Source: Semisulcospira habei
Taxonomy: Eukaryota > Mollusca > Gastropoda > Semisulcospiridae
Assembly: GCA_036245525.1 (NCBI GenBank)
Contig: BTPG01000003.1
Location: 208,097,488-208,161,487, forward strand
Reading direction: 5' to 3'
Length of the DNA stretch: 64,000 nt
Shown: piece by piece, positions 20,546 to 30,558 of the stretch
Position numbering within the stretch: the first letter of the stretch is position 1
Layout of the letters: each line of letters opens with the position of its first letter
Notes under the pieces: generated by a model
What the model was told of the DNA's origin: nothing
Database searches by the model: none
Seen by the model: only the letters and a program-made list of their open reading frames with translations
Made by a program: the position numbers and the translations under genes

Positions 20546-22645
20546 ATGCAGGGGGGTCAAAACCCTTGTCATCCAGATATTTCTTGTTGGCTTGACATAG
20601 TTGTTTGCGGCTATACTAATACTGCCCCTCAATCCACGTTTCACCATTTCACCCATCCTATGATCAGACAACAGGTATATAGATATCTTACTGGATTTCA
20701 GAAAAGCATCCCATGTCATGCCAAGACTAGTTATGTAACAAGCAGGGTCAAGACTGTAGTGTAACAAACCCTTTTCACGCTAACTTTCAAATATGTCTGC
20801 TAGCAAACAAAAGTCAGCTTTCACGTGCTGGTCATGATAGTCACCAATCGTTTCACACCCTAGTTTACCCCATGCATCAGAGTCAGAAATACCTTTACCA
20901 TTTAGTGTTGAATACAATTTCTCTTTTGGTGGCAGTCTCCTTTCCTCAAACACAACCCAGTGATCAATGTAATCGTACGGATACACATCTTTCTTGATTA
21001 AGTCTGGCTCAAAATATTTACTTGTTATTGGAAATGATGTTAAACCTTCTGCCAGACTAGCAAGGCCTAAAGACAAATGTTGCATTGAGTCATAAAATGC
21101 TAATTTGTTGTCCAGCCTACAAGTCAAGTACTTTTCAGTTGTCTGAGCAATACAACTAATGTTTTTGTAAGACTTATCTACAGCACGCATGACAATGTGT
21201 GAATCATTCCCTTTGAGATTGTGAAAAGAGATAGTCAGTTTGTATGTCTTAGGATCTATTTTTAATAACAAGTTACAATTGTTAAGTGCAGCACCTCTGT
21301 AGCGTCCCGTTATGTGATCATGGTCACGAACTGTATCATCTCGGAGGGCTTGTTCACAAATCCATCACGTCTCTCCTGCATCAAAATTCAGTTTGTCTTC
21401 TTCTGTCATCACCAAAGGCATCTGACATGTTGTGAGATAATGTACTACCTGACTATACAGTTGTCTCATTTCTGTTAAAAACAGACATGCTGCATTTTCA
21501 CCTCTGTAGATAACAGGCTCAGTATGCACACCGTCTGACCTAACAAGAATGTATCCGAAAGAACACACCACTTGGTCACTCAACTATACAGTCTTTGGTA
21601 ATGATTCTGGAACAGGACCCTCATATGGTACAACCAGTGATTCAAAATTAGCATACACTACAAACGGCAGCTTTTGCTGATTCCATTTCTTCTTAAAATA
21701 TACTTGACTACCAGGATCTGGGTAATTAAGTACCGTTTGAATGTCATCAGCTGACCTACAGTGCTGGAAATGATTATGCGCAACTTTTATGGAAGAAAAT
21801 CTTTGTAAGCATCTTTTACACGCTTCCTGTTTGTCATTGTGTTTTGTTGTATGATTATGAATTAGTCATGACATACTCCTGATCATTGTGTTGTGAAAGT
21901 TATCATTATCGCCTATTAATAACATGTCAATATGTTTATCTTCTGGCTGTCCATAGGTGGGGGCAAGTGGTGATACTCTAATGGGTTGTAACTTGTCAAC
22001 AGACTCATTATCCCACACATACACATTCACAGAATTGCCAGGATTCAGTTTTTCAAACAAGTCTATATCTTCTATTTTAACAGGGAAATCTATGCCACTG
22101 AAATCGATTTGGTGTAGTTAGATACGCAATCAGGTCTTGTTTTTACAAAGTGTAGTTCAGCAAGCACACACCACATGAAACAAAAATTATCGTTGTTCTG
22201 TATATTAATGACAGCCTTTTTGTTTGCAACATCAAGTGGCAGTGGTATCCATGATTTGCCTAATATAGGATGATATCTTGACTGTTTCAATTGTACTTCA
22301 TGTACATGACCTTCGTGCCAACCAGACCCCAACATTCTAGTTCTGTCAATTGCTTCAAGAAAGTCAGGCAACAGTCTGTCTCTAAACAAGTTTTCGAATT
22401 TTCTTCTTGAATTGACTGTGTGTTGTCTTTTTGATATATATGATACAATCACTTCACCATCTACTGAATTCTATTTTCGCAACAATCTGAATCTTTACAC
22501 TGCCTGAAAGAAGATTATCTTATATTACATAAAAAGAGTTTTCTATTGATTCATTGACATTGTTACTATAGGATATAAGCAAGTCTGTTGTGTGAAACAC
22601 GTTTCTTAAGCCTGATGGGCCAGGGCTTTGTATATTGTCCGTCAT
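20546..22645 (-). pseudogene. Protein-primed type B DNA polymerase, N-terminal and exonuclease part
   Basis: Read on the minus strand. An ATG at 22645 opens a short frame; the main homologous frame starts near 22470. Segments in order: an N-terminal domain (RRKFENLFRDRLLPDF, WIPLPLDVANKKAVINIQN), FEKLNPGNSVNVYVWD (near 22050), a Cys2/His finger (CKRCLQRF, 21760-21840), then the exonuclease. Exo I reads YANFES near 21640, with Asn where the catalytic Asp of DFE belongs. Exo III is YHDQHVKADFCLLAD near 20800-20850. A TAG at 20777-20779 interrupts just before DPACYITSLGMTWDAFLK. The sequence breaks off at 20546 before palm motif A, so polymerase catalysis is absent. Frameshifts separate most segments. 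Confidence 0.8.
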
Positions 22646-22686
22646 TTTTATTTGTCCGACAAATAATAAATGAAAAAAAAAAAGAA

Positions 22687-23019
22687 TTACACATTGTGTA
22701 ATATTTGTTTATTAACTGTAACACCAACAATAAACAGATTCAGTTTGCTTTGTTTTCTAAATATTTGTACACACACTGTCTCAAACCAGACCTGACGGTC
22801 ATCAACTTCAAAGGTATGTGTCTTAAGATCAACAGGCATGTACTCTACAAATGGTATCTCTTCAAATAATTCTAAAGTCATATTATATGACACTTATATC
22901 ATCTTTGGTGGAGCTGTGGATATTGGTGTTATGACCGGTTGTCTGCAATCAGTTCTTAACTGATCAAAGCGCTGGATATAACTGAAGCACTCTGTGACAT
23001 CAATTGCGTTGTCCGTCAT
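22687..23019 (-). pseudogene. Small virus-like ORF, paralogue A
   Basis: The ATG at 23019 follows an A-rich leader and the palindrome-like TTTGTTGGACAAA. The frame has 110 codons with a single in-frame TAA at 22894-22896. The C-terminal half (LKTHTFEVDDRQVWFETV, VTVNKQILHN) matches paralogue B (LRTHTFRVND, WFEALCEHIF, VIVNKVILHK), so the two genes arose by duplication. I do not recognise a domain. Position between polymerase and capsid suggests a virus-specific protein of unknown role. Confidence 0.6.
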
Positions 23020-23100
23020 TTTTATTTGTCCAACAAAATAATAATATAGAAATATTACTCACAAACCAGATAGGTGAGGCTAACACTGGCAGAAGTGTAT

Positions 23101-23200
23101 GCAAACCAAGGGGAATCACAGCGCTGGACAGACAACAGTTAGATCCCCTGCAGGGGATCTAACTGTTGTCTGTCCAGCGCTGTGATTCCCTTTGGTTTGC
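23101..23200. repeat. 100-bp loop-free palindrome
   Basis: Bases 23101-23150 are the reverse complement of 23151-23200 with one mismatch (23110 against 23191). The centre is CTGCAG and there is no spacer. Arms extend about three bases further. It lies between the two paralogous ORFs, in otherwise ordinary AT-rich sequence, and its own GC content is clearly higher. Confidence 0.97.
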
Positions 23201-23235
23201 ATATAAAAATATTAGCATCAACCTAGTTGATTCCT

Positions 23236-23651
23236 CTAGTGTTGTTTGTGTAATATCACTTTATTGACTATAACCTCTTCAATATAATCATGTAGTTTAC
23301 TTAGCTGACAAAATATATGTTCACACAATGCCTCAAACCAGCCACAGTTAGCATCATTAACTCTAAAGGTATGTGTCCTAAGATCAACAGTCTCGTACTC
23401 ATAACATTGTGGACTATCAGAATATCCTAAAGTCACATTATATGTCATGTATATCTTCGTTGGCGTAGGTGTTGAGAGTTTTATCACAGGTTCAAACGGT
23501 TGTTTAACATGTGTTTTTCGTTCGTTGGTGTTGAGAGTTTTATCACAGGTTCAAACGGTTGTTTAACATGTGTTTTTAAGTCATTAAAGCGCTCAACATC
23601 TTTGAAACAGTCTGTAATGTCAACCGCTTGCATGGTTTGTCCGTCTGTCAT
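23236..23651 (-). pseudogene. Small virus-like ORF, paralogue B
   Basis: The ATG at 23651 starts a frame resembling the start of paralogue A (an MTD opening, then DITDCFKDVERFNDL). A 59-bp direct duplication (23468-23585 region) shifts the frame. The rest follows as 23236-23487 (YNVTLGYSDSPQCY, VDLRTHTFRVNDANCGWFEALC). Function unknown. Without the duplication this would be one gene of about 120 codons, similar in size to its neighbour. Confidence 0.6.
23468..23585. repeat. 59-bp tandem duplication
   Basis: The block ggtgttgagagttttatcac... begins at 23468 and again at 23527. The two copies are nearly identical over the shared part (to tgtttaacatgtgttttt). It lies in paralogue B and, because 59 is not a multiple of three, disrupts it. 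Confidence 0.92.
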
Positions 23652-23678
23652 TTTTGATTAACAAAACAAAAGTATAAA

Positions 23679-24056
23679 TTAATTTACCAACCCATACCCA
23701 GTGGGCTGATCTGTCTTTAAGATAAGCTTTAGATGCTTAGTTGATTTCAGTTTATTTTTCACAATGTCTCGTTCATGTTTATTTGGTATCACATCGTTTT
23801 CTCTGAGACAGTCTTCAAATCTGTCACGGACCTTAGAGTAAAACAAACAAATAGACTTTAGTTGCTCTCGAAAATATTTCAGTACAGCATTATATTTTTG
23901 ATACAGCATTATATTACACTTACATTTGCGCGTCTGCCACTGAAGGCCAGTTCTGCTAATGTGTTCCTCTTCTTGACAATGTCTTTCTCTGCAGAGATTT
24001 TAATACACAATATAATTTTAATATATGTGACCACTTCGTCTGCTTTCTGCAATATT
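23679..24056 (-). pseudogene. Possible packaging ATPase, C-terminal fragment
   Basis: Minus-strand sequence reads EKDIVKKRNTLAELAFSGRRANVSV (frame near 23930-24000), then a disrupted joint with a small duplication (tacagcattatatt twice, 23881-23910), then YNAVLKYFREQLKSICLFY and a C-terminal STKHLKLILKTDQPTGYG. The ELAFSGRRxNVSV block resembles the strand-and-sensor region of A32/FtsK-type virus packaging ATPases that I remember. No P-loop lies upstream, since the capsid-like gene ends only 36 bases away, and no Asp-Asp Walker B is visible. The assignment is tentative. Confidence 0.4.
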
Positions 24057-24091
24057 TAATTGTGCATCATAAATTAGATACAAATATATAT

Positions 24092-25299
24092 TTATTGCTT
24101 CAGCTTTTTCAGCCTTTTTTGTATTTGGATTGTAATTCCATCACTGCCATTTTCAACAGTATGACCTGACCCGTGTAGGTAGTCGTTGTCTGTACTACAC
24201 ATGTCTAACCACAGTGCATACTTATTCGTAAGGTATTGACCAATCCTTACATCATACAGATGTAAATCTTTGCATGTCATGTTTGTGTTGTTTTCTCTAA
24301 GTCTTCCACCCACAAAATATTTTGTGATTTCGTCGTAGTGCTGGTAAGGTTGCATTCCTAAAGCGAAGACTTGATTTGGTTTGCCTTCGATTGTACAAGA
24401 CAAACGTGTAATCTTTGGATTGTAAAATTTTTCTGAATCCCTTTTGTATGGGCTAGCCGGTTCAACAAACAACATAAGAATGCCTTTCAGTGACCTAGCA
24501 GGTGTGTTCAAGTTGATATTCCACATTTGATCACTTTTGTCTTTATGCACTAAACTATGTCTAATCACCCGATCATAATAAATCGGCAGTCTTGACTGGT
24601 ACTGATTTTGAATGAGAGTAGCTAGATGAGCATGTGTGACAATTTCATATTGCAAGGAAATGTTAGAAATGTTGTATGTCACATTGAGATCAGATGATTT
24701 TATAACTTTGGAGTAGTCATTAAAGATTAGTTCAAAGCTTAGATGGTCATTCAGTGCTCCTTGTTAATATGGTAAATGTGCTGTTAGGATTTCAAATCCA
24801 AGTGGAATGTAAAATCTGGTTCCATATATTTCTGCCATAATAACGTCATTGGCTGTAGTAGTTACTTTGTCTCCGGCACCGATTGGAAGTTTAGTAATGT
24901 TATCTGATGGTATGCCTTGGTAAATACGGTCTTCTCTTTCTTCTCTTGTGAGCCAAAGATCTTTGTAGCAGTAGAACACATCAGCATCGTCAAAACTAAA
25001 CACATCCTGACCTTCAAGTTTAACTTTAATAGTTCTAATAATTGCTCTGTCAAGATTGTTAACTAGTGTTCTGTTTGCATCTGATTCAGATGAAAGTTTG
25101 ATATTAAAAGCAAGGTGTGCAGTGCCAGGAATGATAACATCACTGGGGCCTAGGTTTGGAAACTTGACAGTAAGAGTTTGGTTCTGGTCTATGGTACTAG
25201 GATTTTTGTGATAACAATTGATTGCCTTATGCCCTTAACACCAAGAGGCTCACGTAGTTTTCTATATGGGTCTAACTTTGATCCATTGGACTGTGTCAT
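24092..25299 (-). pseudogene. Probable double-jelly-roll major capsid protein
   Basis: The ATG at 25299 follows ATAATAAA. About 400 codons with two faults: a frameshift near 25205 and a TAA at 24764-24766, after which the same frame continues to 24092. Blocks: FPNLGPSDVIIPGTAHL (near 25150), VFSFDDADVFYCYKDLW (24960-25010), YGTRFYIPLGFEIL, ISLQYEIVTHAHLA (24640), NTPARSLKGILMLF and KYALWLDMCSTDN near the end. I remember this as a conserved protein of virus-like elements in invertebrate genomes, associated with type B polymerase. Size and block pattern fit a major capsid protein that would build an icosahedral shell. Structure prediction would be needed to prove the fold. Confidence 0.6.
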
Positions 25300-25376
25300 T
25301 TTATTATGTAAAAATCAAAAATATTAAATTAATAAAAGCAACGGCAGTGGGAGGATTTAATCATGAAGATTTTGAA
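25300..25376. promoter_or_regulatory. Divergent promoter region between capsid and coiled-coil genes
   Basis: 77 AT-rich bases separate the minus-strand ATG at 25299 from the plus-strand ATG I favour at 25377. They contain atattaaattaataaaag. Both genes must be driven from this gap or from inside each other. An alternative plus-strand start at 25266 would overlap the capsid gene. Confidence 0.45.
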
Positions 25377-26582
25377 ATGGATGTCACTGATGCCTCTGAT
25401 ACTAGTGCTACAGATAGGACTGGAATGGTAAATACTTCTCCTTTGTATCACAAACTGTTAAAAGACAAAGTAAACTCATTTTATAACAGTGTTAATGAGC
25501 ACCCAGATGTAATAGATCCTAATCAGTTGGAAAATGATAAAGGTCACTTATTTGTAAATACAGACAGAGGTAAAGTGTTTCTAACCCATAAAAATAACCC
25601 TTCTAGGTTTAGAGCTTTAAGTACAATTAAAGGTGAAGTCGGTGGTAACTCCGGATATGTAAGGTACCTTGGTATTGGGGGGTCTCCTGTACCGCCTCGA
25701 ATTGTTACCGCTCTTCACGACATGCAAACAAGGTTGCCAACAGGACAAGAAATTGAAATGGCAGAAGTAACAAGACTGCCACAAATAGAAAACACATTGA
25801 TACAAGAAACCTCATTTACTGAAGGACAAATAAATGATGCTATGGAAACAATAGATGATCCACCTTTGTCAATGCGGGAGATAATGGGCTTGGATAAATC
25901 ACTGCAGTCAATAAGAAGTCAGATGGTAAATAATGTGGCCAAATTGGGTGAGCTTGATAAATACATAGAACGAGAAAAAGAAAAACTGGCCACCGCAGAC
26001 AATGGAAATCTTGACACAGAAATGAAAGAAAGAATACAACACAGATTAAATGATTTGCAGATAGAAAGATCAGGAAGGTTAGAAGCAATTAGTATTGGAA
26101 GAGAAAAACTGAAAACACAGGTCAACAGGAATAGGAAAACTATAAAAAATATACTTCATGAAGACACAACATTGGCTGAGAGATTGAAATTTTTTTTCAG
26201 AGAGCAGGCTATCACTATTGCAATTTTAATTACTGCTCTTGGATTTATTATTAGTACTGTTGTATTAGCTGTTACCGGAGGTGGTGGGGGTGGTGGAAGT
26301 GCCATTGCCTCCAGCGCCACCTGGTCCACCAGTTCTGTTGGACCCAAAAGATTTACAGTCATGGGTTAAAAAAAAAAACAGTTCTTACATATTTCAGACT
26401 TGCAGAAAAAAATGGCTGTGAAAGCAATGGATGCGTTGCCTGGCATAATTGGAAGTGTTGTCAGTTGGCTGATCAGTACAGCAGCAAAGGTAGTAGGGTT
26501 TATGGCAGAAAATGTTTGGGTATTTTTGGTGACAGTAGGAGGATTAATAACTGGGTATTTAATGAAACAGGTAAAGAAGTAA
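25377..26582 (+). pseudogene. Coiled-coil membrane protein of the virus-like element
   Basis: I prefer ATG 25377 (MDVTDASDTS) to 25266, because 25266 overlaps the capsid gene. Order: N-terminal region (PLYHKLLKDKVNSFY), SMREIMGLDKSLQSIRSQMVNN near 25870-25930, a long coiled coil (25930-26150), a membrane-spanning helix (ITIAILITALGFIISTVVLAV, cited as position 26209-26271), then a Gly run. After the G-rich stretch (26278-26297) the homologous frame shifts, and shifts again in the A-run at 26368-26378. The tail 26412-26580 (AMDALPGIIGSVVSWLIS, then a second hydrophobic segment) belongs to the same protein family as the front. It may be a virion membrane or penton-associated protein. Function inferred only from context. 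Confidence 0.6.
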
Positions 26583-28914
26583 TATCCTCAGTCCAGTACG
26601 GCCTGTTACCAATGCAGTTCTCTCTGACTCATGTGTGTTTACCGAAAGGAACGGGGCTGGAGGGACTGGTGTTACTGCCTGTACGGGTGCCGGTGTTGGG
26701 ACTGGGGTTGTTACTGTCTGTACAGGCATTATTAATGGTTTTAATGACTGTTGACGCAAGCGCTGTGTGGTTGTTGCCCCCAAGTTTACAGATTGATTGA
26801 GTCCTAATTTTTGACCAACACCAGCAACAATTATTTTATTATTATAATTTATTATGGCACCTATTTGAAGTTGAAGGTCAGATGGTAACATGTATAACCC
26901 AATGCCAACTACAAAGTCAGCTTTTGATCTGGCATATCTGAGAATGTCTTGATAGCATTGTATGCTAGATGGAAGATCAACCACTGAATTAACTCTCAAT
27001 CACCTCTAACGCCCGTAAACGCCCTTGGGGTCTTTACCTAAAGCACCCATAGACGCCCGTCCTTGGTACTAAATTTCGAAGTCATGTGATACGTTGGTGG
27101 GTTCTTCTGTGAAGAAGGTGAGATTGTATACCTTAGGGGGCAAGGTCAAACTAACTTTAGACACTGGGCATGCGCTCTAAGCCACTGTGTGTGTCGAATT
27201 GGGAGAGTTTTACCGTGCACCTGGCTGCTCGCTAACGCATACACGACATACACAACAGTGCCCCAGAGTTTACCGCTATTTCAGAGTAAATTGGCAATTA
27301 TCCATTTTCAGAGCCAGAGGGAAGTGACATAAGTGTGTCTAGTGTACATCTAGTGTACATACTAGCGATCTGTCGGACTGGGATGACGAAAAAGTATTTC
27401 AGCAGTGTTTACCGAGGCGACGACTGCAAGATGGCAGCGGCGATGCTATCTGGCATCAGCGGCCAATTTCAGACTTTTTTGCAGCCTTTCACGTGATATG
27501 TGGGCCCAACAACTCCACTTGAGTTGGAAGCGACACCACTTGATTATTTTTATCAGTATTTCCCTGCTGAAATGTTAGAAACTTTCGCCCAACAGACGAA
27601 CATGGCGATCAATTTGTAGCAACATCCGCCAATGGGGATACGTGCACTTCGATTACCTGAAGGATTATCAGTGGATTGCCTGGTAATAGTGATCACTAAT
27701 GTAAAATTATCTCACTCCACTATCACACATTTTCATATTTTCGCCCACCGACACATTTTTCAGTTTTACATCTTTTGTTTGTCATTTACAGATATCAAAA
27801 TAATCAAGGTGAATTTTTTTAAGTTAATTTACCTGTAATTAATTACAGTAAATAATATAAACAGGTATCAAATTATACTCCACCACAACATAAAATACTA
27901 TCCATCCATATGTCAGCTAAGAAAAAAAAAAAACAGACTTAAATATCTGTCTATTCAAAAAATGTTATAGACGCTTTGGTGAAGTAACCCATTTTCTCAG
28001 TAATTTTCTGACTATCTTCTAGGTACAGGAGAATAGACAGTGTATGTTCTTATAGGTGATTAAGAGTTAATAGAGTCTTCTAGGTTTGCAAGAAACTGTT
28101 TTTGTGCTTCAAATTTTCCACTCCTGTTTAAAATGTTTGATTTTGTTAATGATTGTGCACCTAGTATTCACCACACATATGTTCTGATAGACTCATTTAC
28201 ACACTCGACTCCCACTTGAGTAAACCCGGCACTCCTGTCTAAGACAAATGTGGTCCAGGCATTAGACTGCTTCTGTTCAATTGAACCGAACCAGACTTCA
28301 GATTTTGATGAGAATGATGTGTAACCAGGTTAGTAATCTTGAGGGTGTTGTCTGTGACTCATAGTATAATACAATGCACCCATGCCGTTGTGATCATCAA
28401 GTTTTTGTGTAAAGTCATACTTTGTGCCGATGTTAAATTCATTACAACTCCATTCAAACGCTTTCATATCCATGGGGTTGTTATACCTGTTAAAACTGGA
28501 TTCAGTGTGCAGTGGAACATACAGTTCGGACAGTATTCTTCTAAGATGGTAGTATGTGTGAAAACGATACACAGATTTGATCAGTTTGTATGAGTGATTC
28601 AAATGGTCTGTAAATGAAACACCACAGCCTGTAGTTGAACACAGTATAGCAAAGTTATGTTGGTTTTGAAACATCTTTAGTGGATTTGAGGACCACTTTC
28701 TTGCTGTTGAATTATCTGTTATTCGAGGGTTTAGATATTGATCAAAGGGGTTGGGTATTTTCACTTGGAATAAATCTTGTTCAGACACAGCTATATCGAG
28801 CTGATATAGTTGAATTATTTTCTGTTCATAAGTTGGTGCAACATTGTACTTGGCATTTACATTAAATTGAAATGAGTTTGTATTGATGCTTGTTGGTGAT
28901 TTAAATTCTATCGT
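26559..28914 (-). pseudogene. Virion-candidate gene split by a piggyBac-like insertion
   Basis: The front lies at 28066-28914 and the tail at 26559-26992. The frame from near 28914 (an ACG where an ATG would fit; the start is uncertain) reads NPFDQYLNPRITDNSTARKW (28720-28780), QHNFAILCSTTGCGVSF, then a TAA at 28330-28332. The same frame goes on through VWFGSIEQKQSNAW and FEAQKQFLANLEDS. At a TTAA target the 1074-bp transposon interrupts. Behind it come DLPSSIQCYQDILRYARS and VGIGLYMLPSDLQLQIGAI, then a Pro/Thr-rich tail. Its 3' end overlaps that of the convergent gene at 25377-26582. Both halves are familiar to me as one conserved protein of such elements. Role unknown, structural protein likely. 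Confidence 0.65.
26993..28066 (+). mobile_element. Decayed piggyBac-like element
   Basis: 1074 bp between TTAA at 26989-26992 and TTAA at 28067-28070. Ends are inverted repeats: CTCTCAATCACCTCT at 26993-27007 and, read inward from the other side, CTCTTAATCACCTAT. Between 27360 and 27700 the plus strand reads, with frameshifts, LSDWDDEKVFQQCL and LEATPLDYFYQYFPAEMLETFAQQTN, the N-terminal part of a piggyBac-type (DDE_Tnp_1_7) transposase. The catalytic part is absent, so it is an internally deleted, non-autonomous copy. TTAA target use is the hallmark of piggyBac. Canonical CCC-type tips are not seen. Confidence 0.8.
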
Positions 28915-28938
28915 TCTTTTTTATATGAGATAATAAAA
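28915..28938. promoter_or_regulatory. Divergent intergenic gap with A-rich leader
   Basis: About 24 bases (tttttatatgagataataaaa) separate the two divergent genes. The plus-strand ATG at 28939 is preceded by GATAATAAAA, the same type of leader as other genes of the virus-like element. Confidence 0.4.
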
Positions 28939-30549
28939 ATGTTTATCACTTTAACAAATCTTGACACAAGCAAACCAGTGTGGTTAACTAATTGGATTGA
29001 TAATCAAGATGGTAGCAAGGTTGTAGCTATCCATGAAATGTTCTACACTGTAAAGTGGTTTAATGTAACAGATGATGGATATGGTATACATGGAACAATA
29101 GGTACAGTGGAGTCCGCTTAACACGAATTTCTGGGGACACGGAAAATCATTTCGTGTTAACCGTATTTCGTGTTAACCAATATGGCCTCAAAATTGATCA
29201 CGGCCCTCCCGGCAAGGAAAAAGTGTGTAAGAGATGCATGCATGAATGAGTACGAGGTTAAAAGTGCATATTATTGTACTATATATGCTTACATTACGTT
29301 CAGCTCGCTAGGAAAACACAAGGATATGTGTACAGCTCACGTAGTTAATGTAAAATCCATCAGGTAAAATACATAGTAAAGTAAAAGCAACACGGGCATC
29401 TGGCATCGGTAAAAGCAACACAGTCAAAGTCATTTAAAAAACGGGCCATGATCGAAGTCGGTCTTGCGTTATTGACAGCCCGTGTAGAGAGACAATAGTG
29501 GATCTCATTAATCTTGTTTTTTCACTTCAAGCGTAGTCGACTTCTGTTTTACCTTGGGGGTAGCCGTGATCGGTAGTTAACTGAATTGAGGGAGTGTTGG
29601 TACACGAATGATGCATGAATTCAGTTCAGAAACACTAGCCAATGAGAAGACGGATTACGACTGAAGGCTATTCAGCCAATCACAGGCTAGAGTTCGTTCA
29701 TGTGTCGTGTGTACTACAGCACAAGAGCGACACGTGCAGTGCCCCTTTCATGAGTCGGTTTTTGGTGTTTGAGACTGGAATGTGTGTTCGTGTTAAACAG
29801 GTGAATAATAGTGAAATTGCTCTGGTCGGGAACCGAAAACAGCTTCGTGTTAAGCGAAATTTCGTGTTAAGCATTTCGTGTTATCAGTGAAATTTTAATA
29901 CATAATAAGAAGGCCGTCAGTCGGGAATGCAAAAGCGGTTCGTGTTAACCGGAAATTCGTGTTAAGCGAGTTTGTGTTAACTGGACTCCACTGTAGTTTA
30001 GTTTTTTACTATGAACGCTTACATCCTGGGTATTACAACTTTTCTACTTTAGCTGAATGGCTACAAAATAGATATAAAATTAAAGCAACTTTAAATCCAC
30101 TTAACTTACTTGTTACTTTGGAATTTCTGAAAGATAGTAAGTATTCATTATCATTAAGTCTTGTAAAATTACTTGGGTTTTATTTTCCAGATGAAGATGA
30201 TTGGTTCAGACCAGATGTGCATGGATTATTTTCACCAAAAAAAGAAAAAATAACTGGAAGACATCCTGTTCATTTGTCAGTACACACAGTACTAAATGTT
30301 CATTTAAATGAACTGAACACAACTGAAAATGTGCACAATGGAAAGCCTTCAACTTTGTTAAGATGCTTGCCGACTGGAACTGCACTCTATTGTGAAAGTG
30401 TGTTTGCTAGGTTTCCTAAGTTACAGTTAAAAAAATTAGGTTCTAGTTTCTTTGAATCACTGTGTATATCTGTAACTAATCAAGATGACAAACCAGGTGT
30501 GATGCATGATTTTAGTGTTTGTGTTGGAAGTGAAATAATTTTATTTTAG
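28939..30549 (+). pseudogene. Virus-like gene interrupted by a pogo-like MITE
   Basis: The front (28939-29104; TNLDTSKPVWLTNWIDNQDGS, cited in part) and the rear (29994-30549; LHPGYYNFSTLAEWLQNRY, KLLGFYFPDEDDWFRPD, GVMHDFSVCVGS) are in the same frame. Between them sits the 889-bp MITE plus its duplicated TA, 891 bases in all, a multiple of three. Apart from the insertion I saw no stop in the rear part. The rear contains a patterned beta-rich sequence, and the HPGYYN...LAEWL block is repeatedly met in virus-like elements as I remember them. A minor capsid or penton-like role is conceivable but unproven. Follows gene 28914 divergently. Confidence 0.6.
29105..29993. mobile_element. Pogo/Tigger-like MITE with TA target duplication
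   Basis: 889 bp flanked by TA (29103-29104 and 29994-29995). Terminal inverted repeats begin CAGTGGAGTCC and continue with TTAACACGAA. The decamer TTCGTGTTAA or its complement recurs about eight times in the two subterminal regions. CAGT tips and TA duplication fit the Tc1/mariner-pogo group. I see no transposase, so it is non-autonomous. A 29170-29367 open frame inside is not convincing. Confidence 0.88.
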
Positions 30550-30558
30550 TTATAAAAA

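Noticed and set aside
23101..23200. Transcription terminator hairpin
   Set aside because: Far too long, without a loop, and there is no basis for hairpin termination of this kind in such elements.
27632..27838. 68-codon frame in the piggyBac-like insert
   Set aside because: Out of frame with the transposase similarity and running into AT-rich sequence.
29170..29890. Two small frames inside the pogo-like MITE
   Set aside because: No transposase motif, and they span the subterminal repeats.
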